A DNA stretch of 13,241 nucleotides from 73-13 sp035555435 (GTDB lineage: Bacteria; Actinomycetota; Actinomycetes; Actinomycetales; Microbacteriaceae): contig DATMGN010000032.1 in the NCBI GenBank assembly GCA_035555435.1, positions 1 to 13,241 of the forward strand, read 5' to 3'. The position numbers were made by a program, and so were the translations under genes. Each line of letters starts with the position of its first letter. The first letter of the stretch is position 1. Positions 6,564 through 13,241 of this stretch are shown piece after piece. The notes below the pieces were generated by a model. That model was not told the origin of the DNA. It was given only the letters and a program-made list of their open reading frames with translations, and ran no database searches.

Positions 6564-8078
6564 ATGGACGCAACCACCACGGGTGACCTGCTGCTGCAGA
6601 TCACCGGCATGTACAAGGAGTTCCCCGGCACGCGCGCGCTCGACGACGTCTCGCTCGACGTGCGAAGCGGCGAGATCGTCGCGGTCGTCGGGCACAACGG
6701 CTCGGGCAAGTCGACGCTCGTCAAGATCCTCGCGGGCGTCTACACGAAGGACGCCGGCGAGGTCGCCTTCCCGTCCTCGACCGAGGCGGAGCCGACCGAG
6801 CTGCACATCGTCCACCAGGACCTCGGACTCTCGATGCCGTTCAGCACGATCGAGAACCTCGGCCTCGTGAACCAGACCGGTGCGGGCCTCGCCCCGGTCA
6901 ACAAGCGCCGCGAGCGCGCCCGCGCGATCGAGCTCGTGAGCCGATTCGGCGAGCCCTTCGACGTCACCGTGCCGGTCTCCGAGCTCGCGCCGGCCCAGCG
7001 CTCCATCATCGGCATCGCCCGCGCGCTCGACGGCTGGAAGCACTCGCGGAACATCATGATCCTCGACGAGCCGACGGAGGCGCTCGCCGCCGGCGAGGTC
7101 GAGGTGCTGTTCGACGCGGTGAAGAGGCTCGCGGCCGAGGGCGCCGGCATCATCTTCATCTCGCACCGCCTCGACGAGGTGCTCGACCTCGCCGACCGCA
7201 TCGTCGTGCTGCGCAACGGCCAGAAGGTCGCCGACGAGGCGCGTGCGACCGTCGACCACGACCGGCTCGTCGAGTTCGTCACGGGCGCGTCCGCGCACGA
7301 GGGCGAGGTCGGCCGCACCGACCTCGGCTGGACCGACGAGGTCGTGCTCGAGGTGGAGAACCTCGCGGGCGCCGACATCGAGGACATCGACCTCGAGGTG
7401 CGCGCCGGCGAGATCGTCGGCGTCGCCGGCGTTCTCGGCTCCGGCCGGGAGGCGTTGCCCGCACTGCTCTTCGGCTCCGTCCCCGGCCGCGCCGACCGCT
7501 ACCGCATCGCTGGCAAGGACTACCGCAAGCGCAGTCCGCGCGAGAGCATCCGGCGTGGCATGGCGTTCGTCCCCGGCGACCGCGCCAAGCTCGGCTCGAT
7601 CCGGCCGATGACCGCCCGGGAGAACGTGACGCTGCCCGAGCTAAAGTCCGTGAGCGGTGCCGCGGGATCGATCAGCCCGCGCCGCGAGCGCGCTCAGGTG
7701 CAGTCGCTCATCGCGAAGTACGACGTCAAGCCGCCGCGTTCGGAGCAGGTCTTCTCGCAGTTCTCCGGCGGCAACCAGCAGAAGGTCGTCTTCGCGAAGT
7801 GGCTGCGCAACGACCCGAAGGTGCTGCTCCTGGAGGAGCCCACTCAGGGCGTCGACATCGGCGCGAAGCAGGCGCTCTACAGCGCGATCGACGCCGCCGC
7901 GGCAGACGGGGCGGGCGTCGTCGTCTGCTCCTCCGACGCGAAGGAACTGGTGCGCCTGTGCAATCGCGTGCTCGTCATGCGCGGCGGTCGTGTCGCGGCG
8001 GAGTTGTCCGGCGACGAGCTCACCGAGACGCGGATCGTACTTGAAGGCTACGGACTCGGAAACGAGGGGAACGAGTGA
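6564..8078 (+). CDS. Double-domain ABC ATPase 1, CUT2 (RbsA-like) sugar-type importer
   Basis: Protein of 504 residues with two fused nucleotide-binding domains, the normal CUT2 layout. Domain 1 is complete: Walker A GHNGSGKST (43-51), Q-loop Gln85, signature region LAPAQRS (141-147, the LxxAQ form of this family), Walker B ILDEPT with Asp168/Glu169, and H-loop His201. Domain 2 is degenerate: GVAGVLGSGREAL (286-298) replaces a P-loop and lacks the GKS/T, Walker B reads LLLEEPT (Glu424 in place of Asp), and the H-loop His is missing (CSSDAKEL from 455), while the signature FSGGNQQ (400-406) is good. One hydrolytic site per dimer is therefore expected, as in other CUT2 proteins. AAGGAG at 6546-6551 is a ribosome-binding site with a rather long 12-nt spacing. 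The TGA overlaps the permease GTG by GTGA, so the two are coupled. Energises uptake through the neighbouring permease. Confidence 0.94.
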   Translation: MDATTTGDLLLQITGMYKEFPGTRALDDVSLDVRSGEIVAVVGHNGSGKSTLVKILAGVYTKDAGEVAFPSSTEAEPTELHIVHQDLGLSMPFSTIENLGLVNQTGAGLAPVNKRRERARAIELVSRFGEPFDVTVPVSELAPAQRSIIGIARALDGWKHSRNIMILDEPTEALAAGEVEVLFDAVKRLAAEGAGIIFISHRLDEVLDLADRIVVLRNGQKVADEARATVDHDRLVEFVTGASAHEGEVGRTDLGWTDEVVLEVENLAGADIEDIDLEVRAGEIVGVAGVLGSGREALPALLFGSVPGRADRYRIAGKDYRKRSPRESIRRGMAFVPGDRAKLGSIRPMTARENVTLPELKSVSGAAGSISPRRERAQVQSLIAKYDVKPPRSEQVFSQFSGGNQQKVVFAKWLRNDPKVLLLEEPTQGVDIGAKQALYSAIDAAAADGAGVVVCSSDAKELVRLCNRVLVMRGGRVAAELSGDELTETRIVLEGYGLGNEGNE

Positions 8079-9256
8079 AGCAGACCGAAGCCATCCCGAC
8101 CGTCGGCACTGCCGACGTCAAGGCGCCGAACCAGTGGAGCCGACTCTTCGGCTTCCAGAACATCAGCGCGGTCTACCTCTTCATCGTCATCTTCGTGATC
8201 TTCGCGATCTGGGTACCGCAGACCTTTCTGAAGCCGCAGACCTGGGCGAACCTGCTCGACACCCAGTCGCTCGTCGTGCTCGCGGCGCTCGCGGTCATGG
8301 TCCCGCTGGTCACGGGCGTCTTCAACCTGGCGGTCGGAGCCGAGATCTCCTTCGCGCTCATGCTCAGCGCGACGCTGCAGCAGACATCGCAGGATCAGCC
8401 GAACCTGCTGCTCGCACTCGGCCTGCCGTGGTGGGCTGCCGCGATCGTCGTGCTCATCGTCGCGGGACTCGTCGGGGCGCTCTCCGGCTTGATCGTGACG
8501 AAGCTGAAGATCGACTCCTTCATCGCGACCCTCGGTGTGGCGTCGATCCTCGCGGGCATCATGTACCTCGTCTCGCAGAACAAGCCGCTCAGCATCACAC
8601 TCGACTACAAGGCGGTCACCGACTGGTACATCGACCTCGGCGGCTTCCGCCTGAAGCTGTCAGTGATCGTGCTCGTCGTCGTCGCGCTGATCATCTGGTA
8701 CATCCTCGAGCGCACGATCGTCGGCCGCCGCATGTACGCCTCGGGCTTCAACCCGGACGGCGCTCGCCTCTCCGGCGTCAACGTCGACCGGCTGCAGTTC
8801 TGGTCGCTCGTCGCCGGCGGCGTGATCGCGGGCGTGGTGGGAGTCCTCGCGGCCTCGAAGTTCAGCGGCAACTCGACGATCGGCGGCACGATGCTGATCC
8901 CGGCGCTGTCCGCGGTGTTTCTCGGATCGACGCAGTTCAAGGGCGGCCGGTTCAACGTGTGGGGCACCGTCGTCGCGCTCTACGTGCTCGCGGTCGGCGT
9001 CCAGGGCCTGCTGCTCGTGCAGGTGCCCGACGTGCTTTCAGACTTCTTCTACGGCATCGCGCTCATCGGCGCGGTCGTGCTCTCCCGGTGGGGCGGCGGC
9101 AGGCGGCGGTTCCGGGCGGTCCGCCAGGCGACGACCTTCACCAAGGACGGCAAGGCCGCGCTCATCGCCGAGGCCGAGGCGGAGCCCTCGCAGTTCCACC
9201 CGACCGAGACGGCGCTCAAGCAGGACGGCATCGAGGACCAGGGCGAGCGTCCCTGA
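8075..9256 (+). CDS. CUT2-type ABC importer permease 1 (RbsC-like)
   Basis: Integral membrane protein of 393 residues of the branched-chain/ribose permease family (BPD_transp_2). Hydrophobic segments are visible near 31-48, 64-100, 119-141, 148-167, 195-212, 241-262, 272-285, 296-316 and 322-337. Family landmarks are KIDSFIATLG (145-154), the cytoplasmic loop GFNPDGARLSGV (224-235) that contacts the ATPase, and STQFKGGRFNVWGT (285-298). The N-terminal 30 residues and a polar tail of about 55 residues after 338 are cytoplasmic by charge; the tail is rich in Glu/Arg and has no recognised domain. The GTG start at 8075 overlaps the ATPase stop. It forms the channel for ATPase 1 and lipoprotein 1. 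Ligand unknown. A G+C-rich hairpin follows the gene. Confidence 0.93.
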   Translation: MKQTEAIPTVGTADVKAPNQWSRLFGFQNISAVYLFIVIFVIFAIWVPQTFLKPQTWANLLDTQSLVVLAALAVMVPLVTGVFNLAVGAEISFALMLSATLQQTSQDQPNLLLALGLPWWAAAIVVLIVAGLVGALSGLIVTKLKIDSFIATLGVASILAGIMYLVSQNKPLSITLDYKAVTDWYIDLGGFRLKLSVIVLVVVALIIWYILERTIVGRRMYASGFNPDGARLSGVNVDRLQFWSLVAGGVIAGVVGVLAASKFSGNSTIGGTMLIPALSAVFLGSTQFKGGRFNVWGTVVALYVLAVGVQGLLLVQVPDVLSDFFYGIALIGAVVLSRWGGGRRRFRAVRQATTFTKDGKAALIAEAEAEPSQFHPTETALKQDGIEDQGERP

Positions 9257-9269
9257 CCCCGTGTGTGTC

Positions 9270-9307
9270 GGAGGCGGGCGCGGGGCCACGGCCTCGCGCC
9301 CGCCTCC
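9270..9307 (+). terminator. Terminator-like hairpin after permease 1
   Basis: GGAGGCGGGCGCG (9270-9282) pairs perfectly over 13 bp with 9295-9307, leaving a 12-nt loop. It begins 13 nt after the permease 1 stop. No T-run follows, so it may be a G+C-rich actinobacterial terminator or a 3' stability element. It marks the end of the first importer cassette. Confidence 0.6.
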
Positions 9308-9344
9308 ACGCCTCGATCGTTGCAAGCTTGTTGCCGTTCTCGCG

Positions 9345-9390
9345 TTGTCGAACCCAAGTCAGATGTATTACTGTCAACTTGTCTGACATT
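9345..9390 (+). promoter_or_regulatory. Candidate promoter and operator C of lipoprotein 2
   Basis: TTGTCG (9345-9350) and TATTAC (9366-9371) could be -35 and -10, but the 15-bp spacing is short, so the promoter is tentative. Just downstream, TTGTCTGACATT (9379-9390) contains TGTCTGACA (9380-9388), a TGTNNNACA element in the likely transcription start region. The 12-mer differs from TTGTCGTACATT at 776-787 only in its two central bases. GTCAGA (9358-9363) and TCTGAC (9382-9387) form a further inverted repeat around the -10. Confidence 0.45.
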
Positions 9391-9410
9391 GCAGTCGGGC
9401 TTTGGACAAC

Positions 9411-9434
9411 GAAGTCACCAGAGAGAGAGCAATC
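9411..9434 (+). promoter_or_regulatory. Conserved leader block of lipoprotein gene 2
   Basis: GAAGTCACCAGA (9411-9422), then an A/G repeat and GAGCAATC immediately before the ATG. It is the counterpart of 5163-5189, three bases shorter near the start codon. As there, no strong Shine-Dalgarno sequence is seen; AGAGAGAG is the only purine-rich candidate. Confidence 0.5.
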
Positions 9435-10634
9435 ATGCACGGACGCACCAAGGCCGCGCTCGGCGGATTCGCCGCTGTCGCAGCCGTTTCGCTCGCGCTC
9501 GCGGGTTGTGCCGCGGGCACGCCGAGCGAGCAGCCGACGACCGGCGGGGAGACCACCGCCGCCGGGGTCACCTACATGGACATGGCGACCGGCGAGTGCG
9601 CCGCGCCGCCGCTGGAGGGCGTCGACTTCGAGGGCGCGAAGGCCTACCTCGATTCGTTCTCCGCCCAGGTCGACGGACTGCTGACCGATGAGAAGCTGCC
9701 CGAGCCGATCACGTCGGACACGCTCGTCGTCTACCTCGACAACGCCTCGCCGTACTCGGCGATGCTCGCCGAGTTCATCGGCCAGGCCGCGAAGGCTGCC
9801 GGTGCGGAGTACCAGTCGGTCAACGTCGGCTCGGACGCCCAGAGCATCAACTCCGGCATGAACTCCGTCGTGACGCTCAACCCCGACGTCGTCATCACGT
9901 TCGCGACCGACCTGACGTTCTGGCAGGACCAGTACAAGGCGCTCACCGACGCGGGCACCGCGGTCGTCTACGCGGGCAACGGGAACGCGACGGAGTTCGG
10001 GCTCAACGAGACCTTCGGCACCGCCGACGCCTCGGTCGTCAACGGCAGCGTCATCGCGGCCGCGGCGATCGTCGCGACCTGCGGCACCGCGACGAACTTC
10101 GTCTACTACCCGGCGCCGGAGATCGTCGCCTCGGTCGACATGCTCGCGAGCTACGAGTCCTACATCAAGGACCACGTGCCCGGCGCGACGGTGCGCTCCG
10201 TCGACATCTCGATCATGGACACCGACGGTGCGAGCAAGATCGTCTCGGACCTCCAGGCCCACCCGGAGACCGAGTTCTGCTCGCCGTCGTCTGACCAGTG
10301 GCAGATCGGTCTCGCCGACAAGGCGAAGCTCGCCGGCATCACGAACGCCTACTGCTTCGGTGGCATCTCGCTCCCGCAGAACTACCAGCAGATCAAGGAC
10401 GGCACCCAGGTCGGCACGCTCGCGTACGACCCGACGGTCCAGTCGTGGCAGGCGGTCGACGAGGGCTTCCGCAAGCTCCAGGGCGTCTTCAAGGACTACG
10501 ACATGGATGCCCTCATCCGTCTCGTCGCACTCGCCGTGACCCAGCAGAACATTGACCGCGTCGACATCTCGACCGGCGCGTTCGACGCCCTCCCGGGCTA
10601 CCAGGACATGTACCTGGAGCTCTGGAACGGCTGA
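9435..10634 (+). CDS. Lipoprotein substrate-binding protein 2 of CUT2-type ABC importer
   Basis: Protein of 399 residues, paralogue of the lipoprotein at 5190. The signal peptide has Arg4/Lys6, a hydrophobic core and lipobox L-A-G-C with Cys25. The start is ATG 9435 because it aligns the signal peptide with that of the paralogue and sits at the same place relative to the conserved leader; a TTG 33 bp upstream is in frame but would extend the basic N-region without reason. The mature part is a type 1 binding-protein fold. Cys55 and Cys216 match Cys56 and Cys229 of paralogue 1. Two additional cysteines, Cys282 (EFCSPSSDQW) and Cys307 (NAYCFGG), replace Phe and Tyr of paralogue 1 and could form a second disulfide. 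The binding-site sequence differs much more between the two lipoproteins than their ATPases do, so a related but different ligand is likely. The ligand is not recognisable. Confidence 0.9.
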   Translation: MHGRTKAALGGFAAVAAVSLALAGCAAGTPSEQPTTGGETTAAGVTYMDMATGECAAPPLEGVDFEGAKAYLDSFSAQVDGLLTDEKLPEPITSDTLVVYLDNASPYSAMLAEFIGQAAKAAGAEYQSVNVGSDAQSINSGMNSVVTLNPDVVITFATDLTFWQDQYKALTDAGTAVVYAGNGNATEFGLNETFGTADASVVNGSVIAAAAIVATCGTATNFVYYPAPEIVASVDMLASYESYIKDHVPGATVRSVDISIMDTDGASKIVSDLQAHPETEFCSPSSDQWQIGLADKAKLAGITNAYCFGGISLPQNYQQIKDGTQVGTLAYDPTVQSWQAVDEGFRKLQGVFKDYDMDALIRLVALAVTQQNIDRVDISTGAFDALPGYQDMYLELWNG

Positions 10635-10646
10635 TCTAGTGCGAGT

Positions 10647-10681
10647 GGGGCGCCGTCCGGATCCCGGGCGGCGCCCCCTTT
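10647..10681 (+). terminator. Intercistronic hairpin after lipoprotein 2
   Basis: GGGGCGCCGTCCGG (10647-10660) pairs with 10664-10677, one G-T wobble included, around a tiny ATC loop (in practice a slightly larger loop), and TTT follows at 10679-10681. It starts 13 nt after the lipoprotein 2 stop. Its position copies that of the hairpin at 6465-6507 in the first cassette though the sequence is different. Confidence 0.75.
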
Positions 10682-10700
10682 CGCGAGGCGCATGACGCGC

Positions 10701-10713
10701 TAGTGTCTGACAA
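10701..10713. promoter_or_regulatory. Operator-like element D before ATPase 2, with a possible -10
   Basis: TGTCTGACA (10704-10712) has the same nine bases as element C at 9380-9388. It overlaps TAGTGT (10701-10706), which fits TANNNT and could be a -10 although no good -35 is seen. It lies downstream of the intercistronic hairpin, about 40 bp before the ATPase 2 start, so ATPase 2 and permease 2 may have their own regulated promoter. No equivalent element is seen before ATPase 1. Confidence 0.4.
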
Positions 10714-10752
10714 GTCCCCGACGCGACGATGCGGTCGCAGGAAGTTGACGCC

Positions 10753-12282
10753 ATGGCGGCCAGCAACGAACCACTCCTGAGAGTCACCGGGATGGTCAAG
10801 GAATTCCCGGGTCTTCGCGCCCTCGACGATGTGTCGCTCGAGGTCGGCGCCGGCGAGATCGTCGCAGTCGTGGGCCACAACGGCTCGGGCAAGTCGACGC
10901 TCGTGAAGATCCTCGCGGGGGTCTACACGAAGGACGCCGGCGAGGTCGAGTTCCCCGCCTCCACGCCGCAGGAGCAGACGGAGCTGCACATCATTCACCA
11001 GGACCTCGGCCTGGCGGTCCAGCTCAACGCGATCGAGAACCTCGGCATCCCGAAGTACCGCGGGCTGCGCGAATCCCTGTCGCCCTCGCCCGTCAAGCGG
11101 GAGAAGGAGAAGGCGCGCGCGCTCATCAGCCGCTTCGGCGAGCCGTTCGACGTGACCGTGCCGGTCGGCACCCTCTCGCCCGCGCAGCGCTCGATCATCG
11201 CGATCGCGCGGGCCCTCGACGGGTGGCAGCACCCGCGCAACATCCTCATCCTCGACGAGCCGACCGAGGCGCTGCACGCGTCCGAGGTGCGCGTGCTCTT
11301 CGAGGCGGTCAAGAAGCTCGCGGCCGAAGGCGCCGGCATCATCTTCATCTCGCACCGGCTCGACGAGGTGCTCGAGCTCGCGGACCGCATCGTCGTGCTC
11401 CGCGACGGCAAGAAGGTCGCCGACGACGCCCGCTCGACGATCGACCACGAGCGGCTCGTCGAGCTCGTCACCGGCGTCGAGGCCGGCGAGGCCGAGACGG
11501 GGCGCACCGATCGCACGCACGGCGAAGTCGTCCTCGACGTCGCGGGCCTGTGGGGCGAGGTGCTCGACGGCATCGACCTGACGATCCACGCGGGGGAGGT
11601 CGTCGGCGTAGCCGGCGTCCTCGGCTCGGGCCGCGAGGCGCTGCCGGCGATGGTCTTCGGCGAGCTACTCGCCGCGGCCGACGAGTTCACCCTCTCCGGC
11701 GAGCCGTACGAGCGCCGTAGGCCCGGCGAGTCGATCCGGCGCGGCATGGCGTTCGTCCCGGGCGATCGCGCGAAGTACGGGTCCATCCGGGACTTCACCG
11801 CGCGGGAGAACATGACGCTGCCGTCGATGCAAGCCGTCACGAACGCCGCGTTCTCCGTCAACGTGCGCCAGGAGAAGGCGCTCGCGCAGGAGCTCATCGC
11901 GAAGTACGACGTCAAGCCGGCACGTCCCGAGCAGATCTTCAAGCAGTTCTCCGGTGGGAACCAGCAGAAGATCGTCTTCGCGAAGTGGCTGCGCAACAAG
12001 CCGCAGGTGCTCCTGCTCGAGGAGCCGACGCAGGGCGTCGACATCGGCGCGAAGCAGGCGCTGTACGAGGCGATCGACGATGCCGCGGCGCAGGGTGCCG
12101 CCGTGCTCGTGTGCTCGTCGGAGGCGAAGGAGCTCGTGCGCCTGTGCGACCGGGTGCTCGTGCTGCGCGATGGCCGTGTGGCCGCGGATCTGCACGGGGA
12201 GGATCTCACGGAGACCCGCCTCGTGCTCGAAGGTTATGGACTTGCCGAGGGACACCACGGCGAAAGCGAGGGAGAGCAGTGA
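10753..12282 (+). CDS. Double-domain ABC ATPase 2, CUT2 (RbsA-like) sugar-type importer
   Basis: Protein of 509 residues, close paralogue of the ATPase at 6564. Domain 1: Walker A GHNGSGKST (41-49), Gln83, signature region LSPAQRS, Walker B ILDEPT with Asp168/Glu169, His201. Domain 2 shows the same degeneration as ATPase 1: GVAGVLGSGREAL from 285 without a P-loop Lys, FSGGNQQ from 399, LLLEEPT with Glu423 in place of Asp, and CSSEAKEL without the H-loop His. ATG 10753 is chosen over an in-frame ATG 24 bp upstream because AGGAAG (10739-10744) lies 8 nt before it and the N-terminus then aligns with ATPase 1. The stop overlaps the permease 2 GTG. Powers the second importer; since the ATPases are so alike, cross-use between the two permeases is conceivable but not shown. 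Confidence 0.94.
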   Translation: MAASNEPLLRVTGMVKEFPGLRALDDVSLEVGAGEIVAVVGHNGSGKSTLVKILAGVYTKDAGEVEFPASTPQEQTELHIIHQDLGLAVQLNAIENLGIPKYRGLRESLSPSPVKREKEKARALISRFGEPFDVTVPVGTLSPAQRSIIAIARALDGWQHPRNILILDEPTEALHASEVRVLFEAVKKLAAEGAGIIFISHRLDEVLELADRIVVLRDGKKVADDARSTIDHERLVELVTGVEAGEAETGRTDRTHGEVVLDVAGLWGEVLDGIDLTIHAGEVVGVAGVLGSGREALPAMVFGELLAAADEFTLSGEPYERRRPGESIRRGMAFVPGDRAKYGSIRDFTARENMTLPSMQAVTNAAFSVNVRQEKALAQELIAKYDVKPARPEQIFKQFSGGNQQKIVFAKWLRNKPQVLLLEEPTQGVDIGAKQALYEAIDDAAAQGAAVLVCSSEAKELVRLCDRVLVLRDGRVAADLHGEDLTETRLVLEGYGLAEGHHGESEGEQ

Positions 12283-13241
12283 AGAAGACCGAGTCGATCC
12301 CGACTGTCACGGAGGGGACCAAGTCGGTCCCGCAGCCGGCGTCGCAGTGGCGGAGGATCCTGTCATTCCGTAACATCTCGGCGCTCTACATCTTCATCGC
12401 GATCTTCGCGATCTTCGCGATCTTGACGCCGAAGACGTTCCTGTCGCCGGGCACGTGGGTGCTCCTGCTCGATGAGCAGACGATCACGGTGCTCGCCGCG
12501 CTCGCGGTGCTCATCCCGCTCAACGTCGCGGTCTTCAACCTCGCGATCGGCGCCGAGGTTGGCTTCGCCGTCATCCTCGTCGCCGTCCTCCAGGTCAACG
12601 TGCAACTGCCGTGGCCCCTCGCGGTGGTCCTCGCGCTCGCCTGCGGCGCGCTCATCGGCACGATCTCGGGCCTTATCATCACGCGCCTAAAGATCGACTC
12701 CTTCATCGCGACCCTCGGCATGAGCTCCCTGCTCACGGCGGGCCTCGTCCTGCTGTCGGGCCAGCGGCAGGTCCTCGGTCTCGGTGAAGGCTTCCGCGAC
12801 TTCGCGACGGGCGGCATCCCGCTCGGCGGTACGTTCAAGATCACCTGGCCCGTCATCATCATGCTCGCGGTCGCCTTCGTCCTCTGGTACGTCATGGAGA
12901 AGACCCCGCTCGGGCGCCGGATGTACGCGGCGGGGTTCAACCCCGACGGCGCGCGCCTGTCGGGCGTCAACGTCTCCCGGCTGCAGATCGGCTCGCTCGT
13001 CGCCGGCGGCATGGTCGCCGCGCTCGCGGGCACGCTGCTCGCCTCCCGCATCAACGCGGGCGACCCGACGGTCGGCCCCAACCTGCTGCTGCCCGCGCTC
13101 ACCGCGGTGTTCCTCGGTTCGACGCAGTTCAAGGGCGGTCGGTTCAACGTCTGGGGCACGGTCGTCTCGGTGTACGTTCTCGCGGTCGGCGTCAAGGGCC
13201 TCCAGCTCCTCGGCGCGACCGACTGGGTCGAGAACGCGTTC
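12279..13241 (+). CDS. CUT2-type ABC importer permease 2 (RbsC-like), 3' end cut by window edge
   Basis: The frame is open from GTG 12279 to the last base, giving 321 residues of an expected near-390. It is paralogous to the permease at 8075: N-terminus MKKTESIPTV versus MKQTEAIPTV, then KIDSFIATLG (138-147), GFNPDGARLSGV (219-230) and STQFKGGRFNVWGT (281-294). Hydrophobic segments lie near 34-50, 68-104, 113-134, 147-160, 189-205, 237-256, 268-280 and 292-311. The extracytoplasmic loop after the fourth segment (about 161-186) is unlike that of permease 1, consistent with a different binding protein. The GTG overlaps the ATPase 2 stop as GTGA. The last transmembrane segment and any C-terminal tail lie outside the window. 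Confidence 0.92.
   Translation, partial: MKKTESIPTVTEGTKSVPQPASQWRRILSFRNISALYIFIAIFAIFAILTPKTFLSPGTWVLLLDEQTITVLAALAVLIPLNVAVFNLAIGAEVGFAVILVAVLQVNVQLPWPLAVVLALACGALIGTISGLIITRLKIDSFIATLGMSSLLTAGLVLLSGQRQVLGLGEGFRDFATGGIPLGGTFKITWPVIIMLAVAFVLWYVMEKTPLGRRMYAAGFNPDGARLSGVNVSRLQIGSLVAGGMVAALAGTLLASRINAGDPTVGPNLLLPALTAVFLGSTQFKGGRFNVWGTVVSVYVLAVGVKGLQLLGATDWVENAF

Noticed and set aside
9402..9434. TTG start for lipoprotein 2
   Set aside because: The 11 extra residues are encoded by the conserved leader shared with lipoprotein 1, where the frame does not serve as a coding extension.
7657..9684. 675-codon plus-strand open frame across ATPase 1, permease 1 and lipoprotein 2 start
   Set aside because: Runs out of frame through three well-supported genes and is Arg/Ser-rich.
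10729..10752. Upstream ATG for ATPase 2
   Set aside because: AGGAAG at 10739-10744 is correctly spaced for ATG 10753 and alignment with ATPase 1 favours the shorter form.
9216..10892. 558-codon minus-strand open frame opposite lipoprotein 2
   Set aside because: Crosses two hairpins and three genes; Arg/Val/Asp-rich with no recognisable domain.
12399..12424. Tandem 9-bp repeat GCGATCTTC, nearly three copies
   Set aside because: It encodes the hydrophobic Ile-Phe-Ala repeats of the first membrane segment of permease 2; permease 1 has a similar protein segment. No sign of a phase-variable tract.

Overview
The window is GC-rich DNA from a high-GC Gram-positive bacterium, most likely an actinomycete. 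Supporting signs are strong G/C bias at third codon positions, GTG starts that overlap upstream stop codons, and two lipoprotein-type solute-binding proteins instead of free periplasmic ones. No RNA gene, transposase, phage gene or CRISPR array is visible. The whole window reads as one catabolic/uptake locus.

Left part (1-5079): a short-chain dehydrogenase/reductase gene runs leftward off the window edge. Divergent from it, across about 140 bp, is a three-gene operon: a 75-residue four-cysteine zinc-ribbon protein, a HyuA-like ATPase subunit and a HyuB-like catalytic subunit. The last two belong to the hydantoinase / oxoprolinase / acetone carboxylase superfamily. The small Cys protein plus HyuA plus HyuB resembles the three-subunit layout of ATP-dependent ketone carboxylases (acetone and acetophenone carboxylase). 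A neighbouring SDR would fit oxidation of a secondary alcohol to the ketone. The substrate itself cannot be read from the sequence.

Right part (5080-13241): two tandem paralogous ABC importers of the CUT2 (ribose-type) class, each ordered lipoprotein - double-domain ATPase - permease. The second permease runs off the right edge. The cassettes share more than protein homology: the two lipoprotein genes have a nearly identical 5' leader, each lipoprotein gene is followed by a strong hairpin before the ATPase gene, and each ATPase-permease pair overlaps by GTGA. The hairpins probably set lipoprotein expression above ATPase/permease expression.

The most interesting regulatory signal is a palindromic element, TGTNNNACA. 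It occurs in the SDR/zinc-ribbon divergent region, before lipoprotein 1, before lipoprotein 2 and before ATPase 2, each time at or next to the likely -10 region. It resembles operators of GntR/FadR-type regulators and suggests that carboxylase, dehydrogenase and both importers form one regulon. The regulator gene is not in the window.
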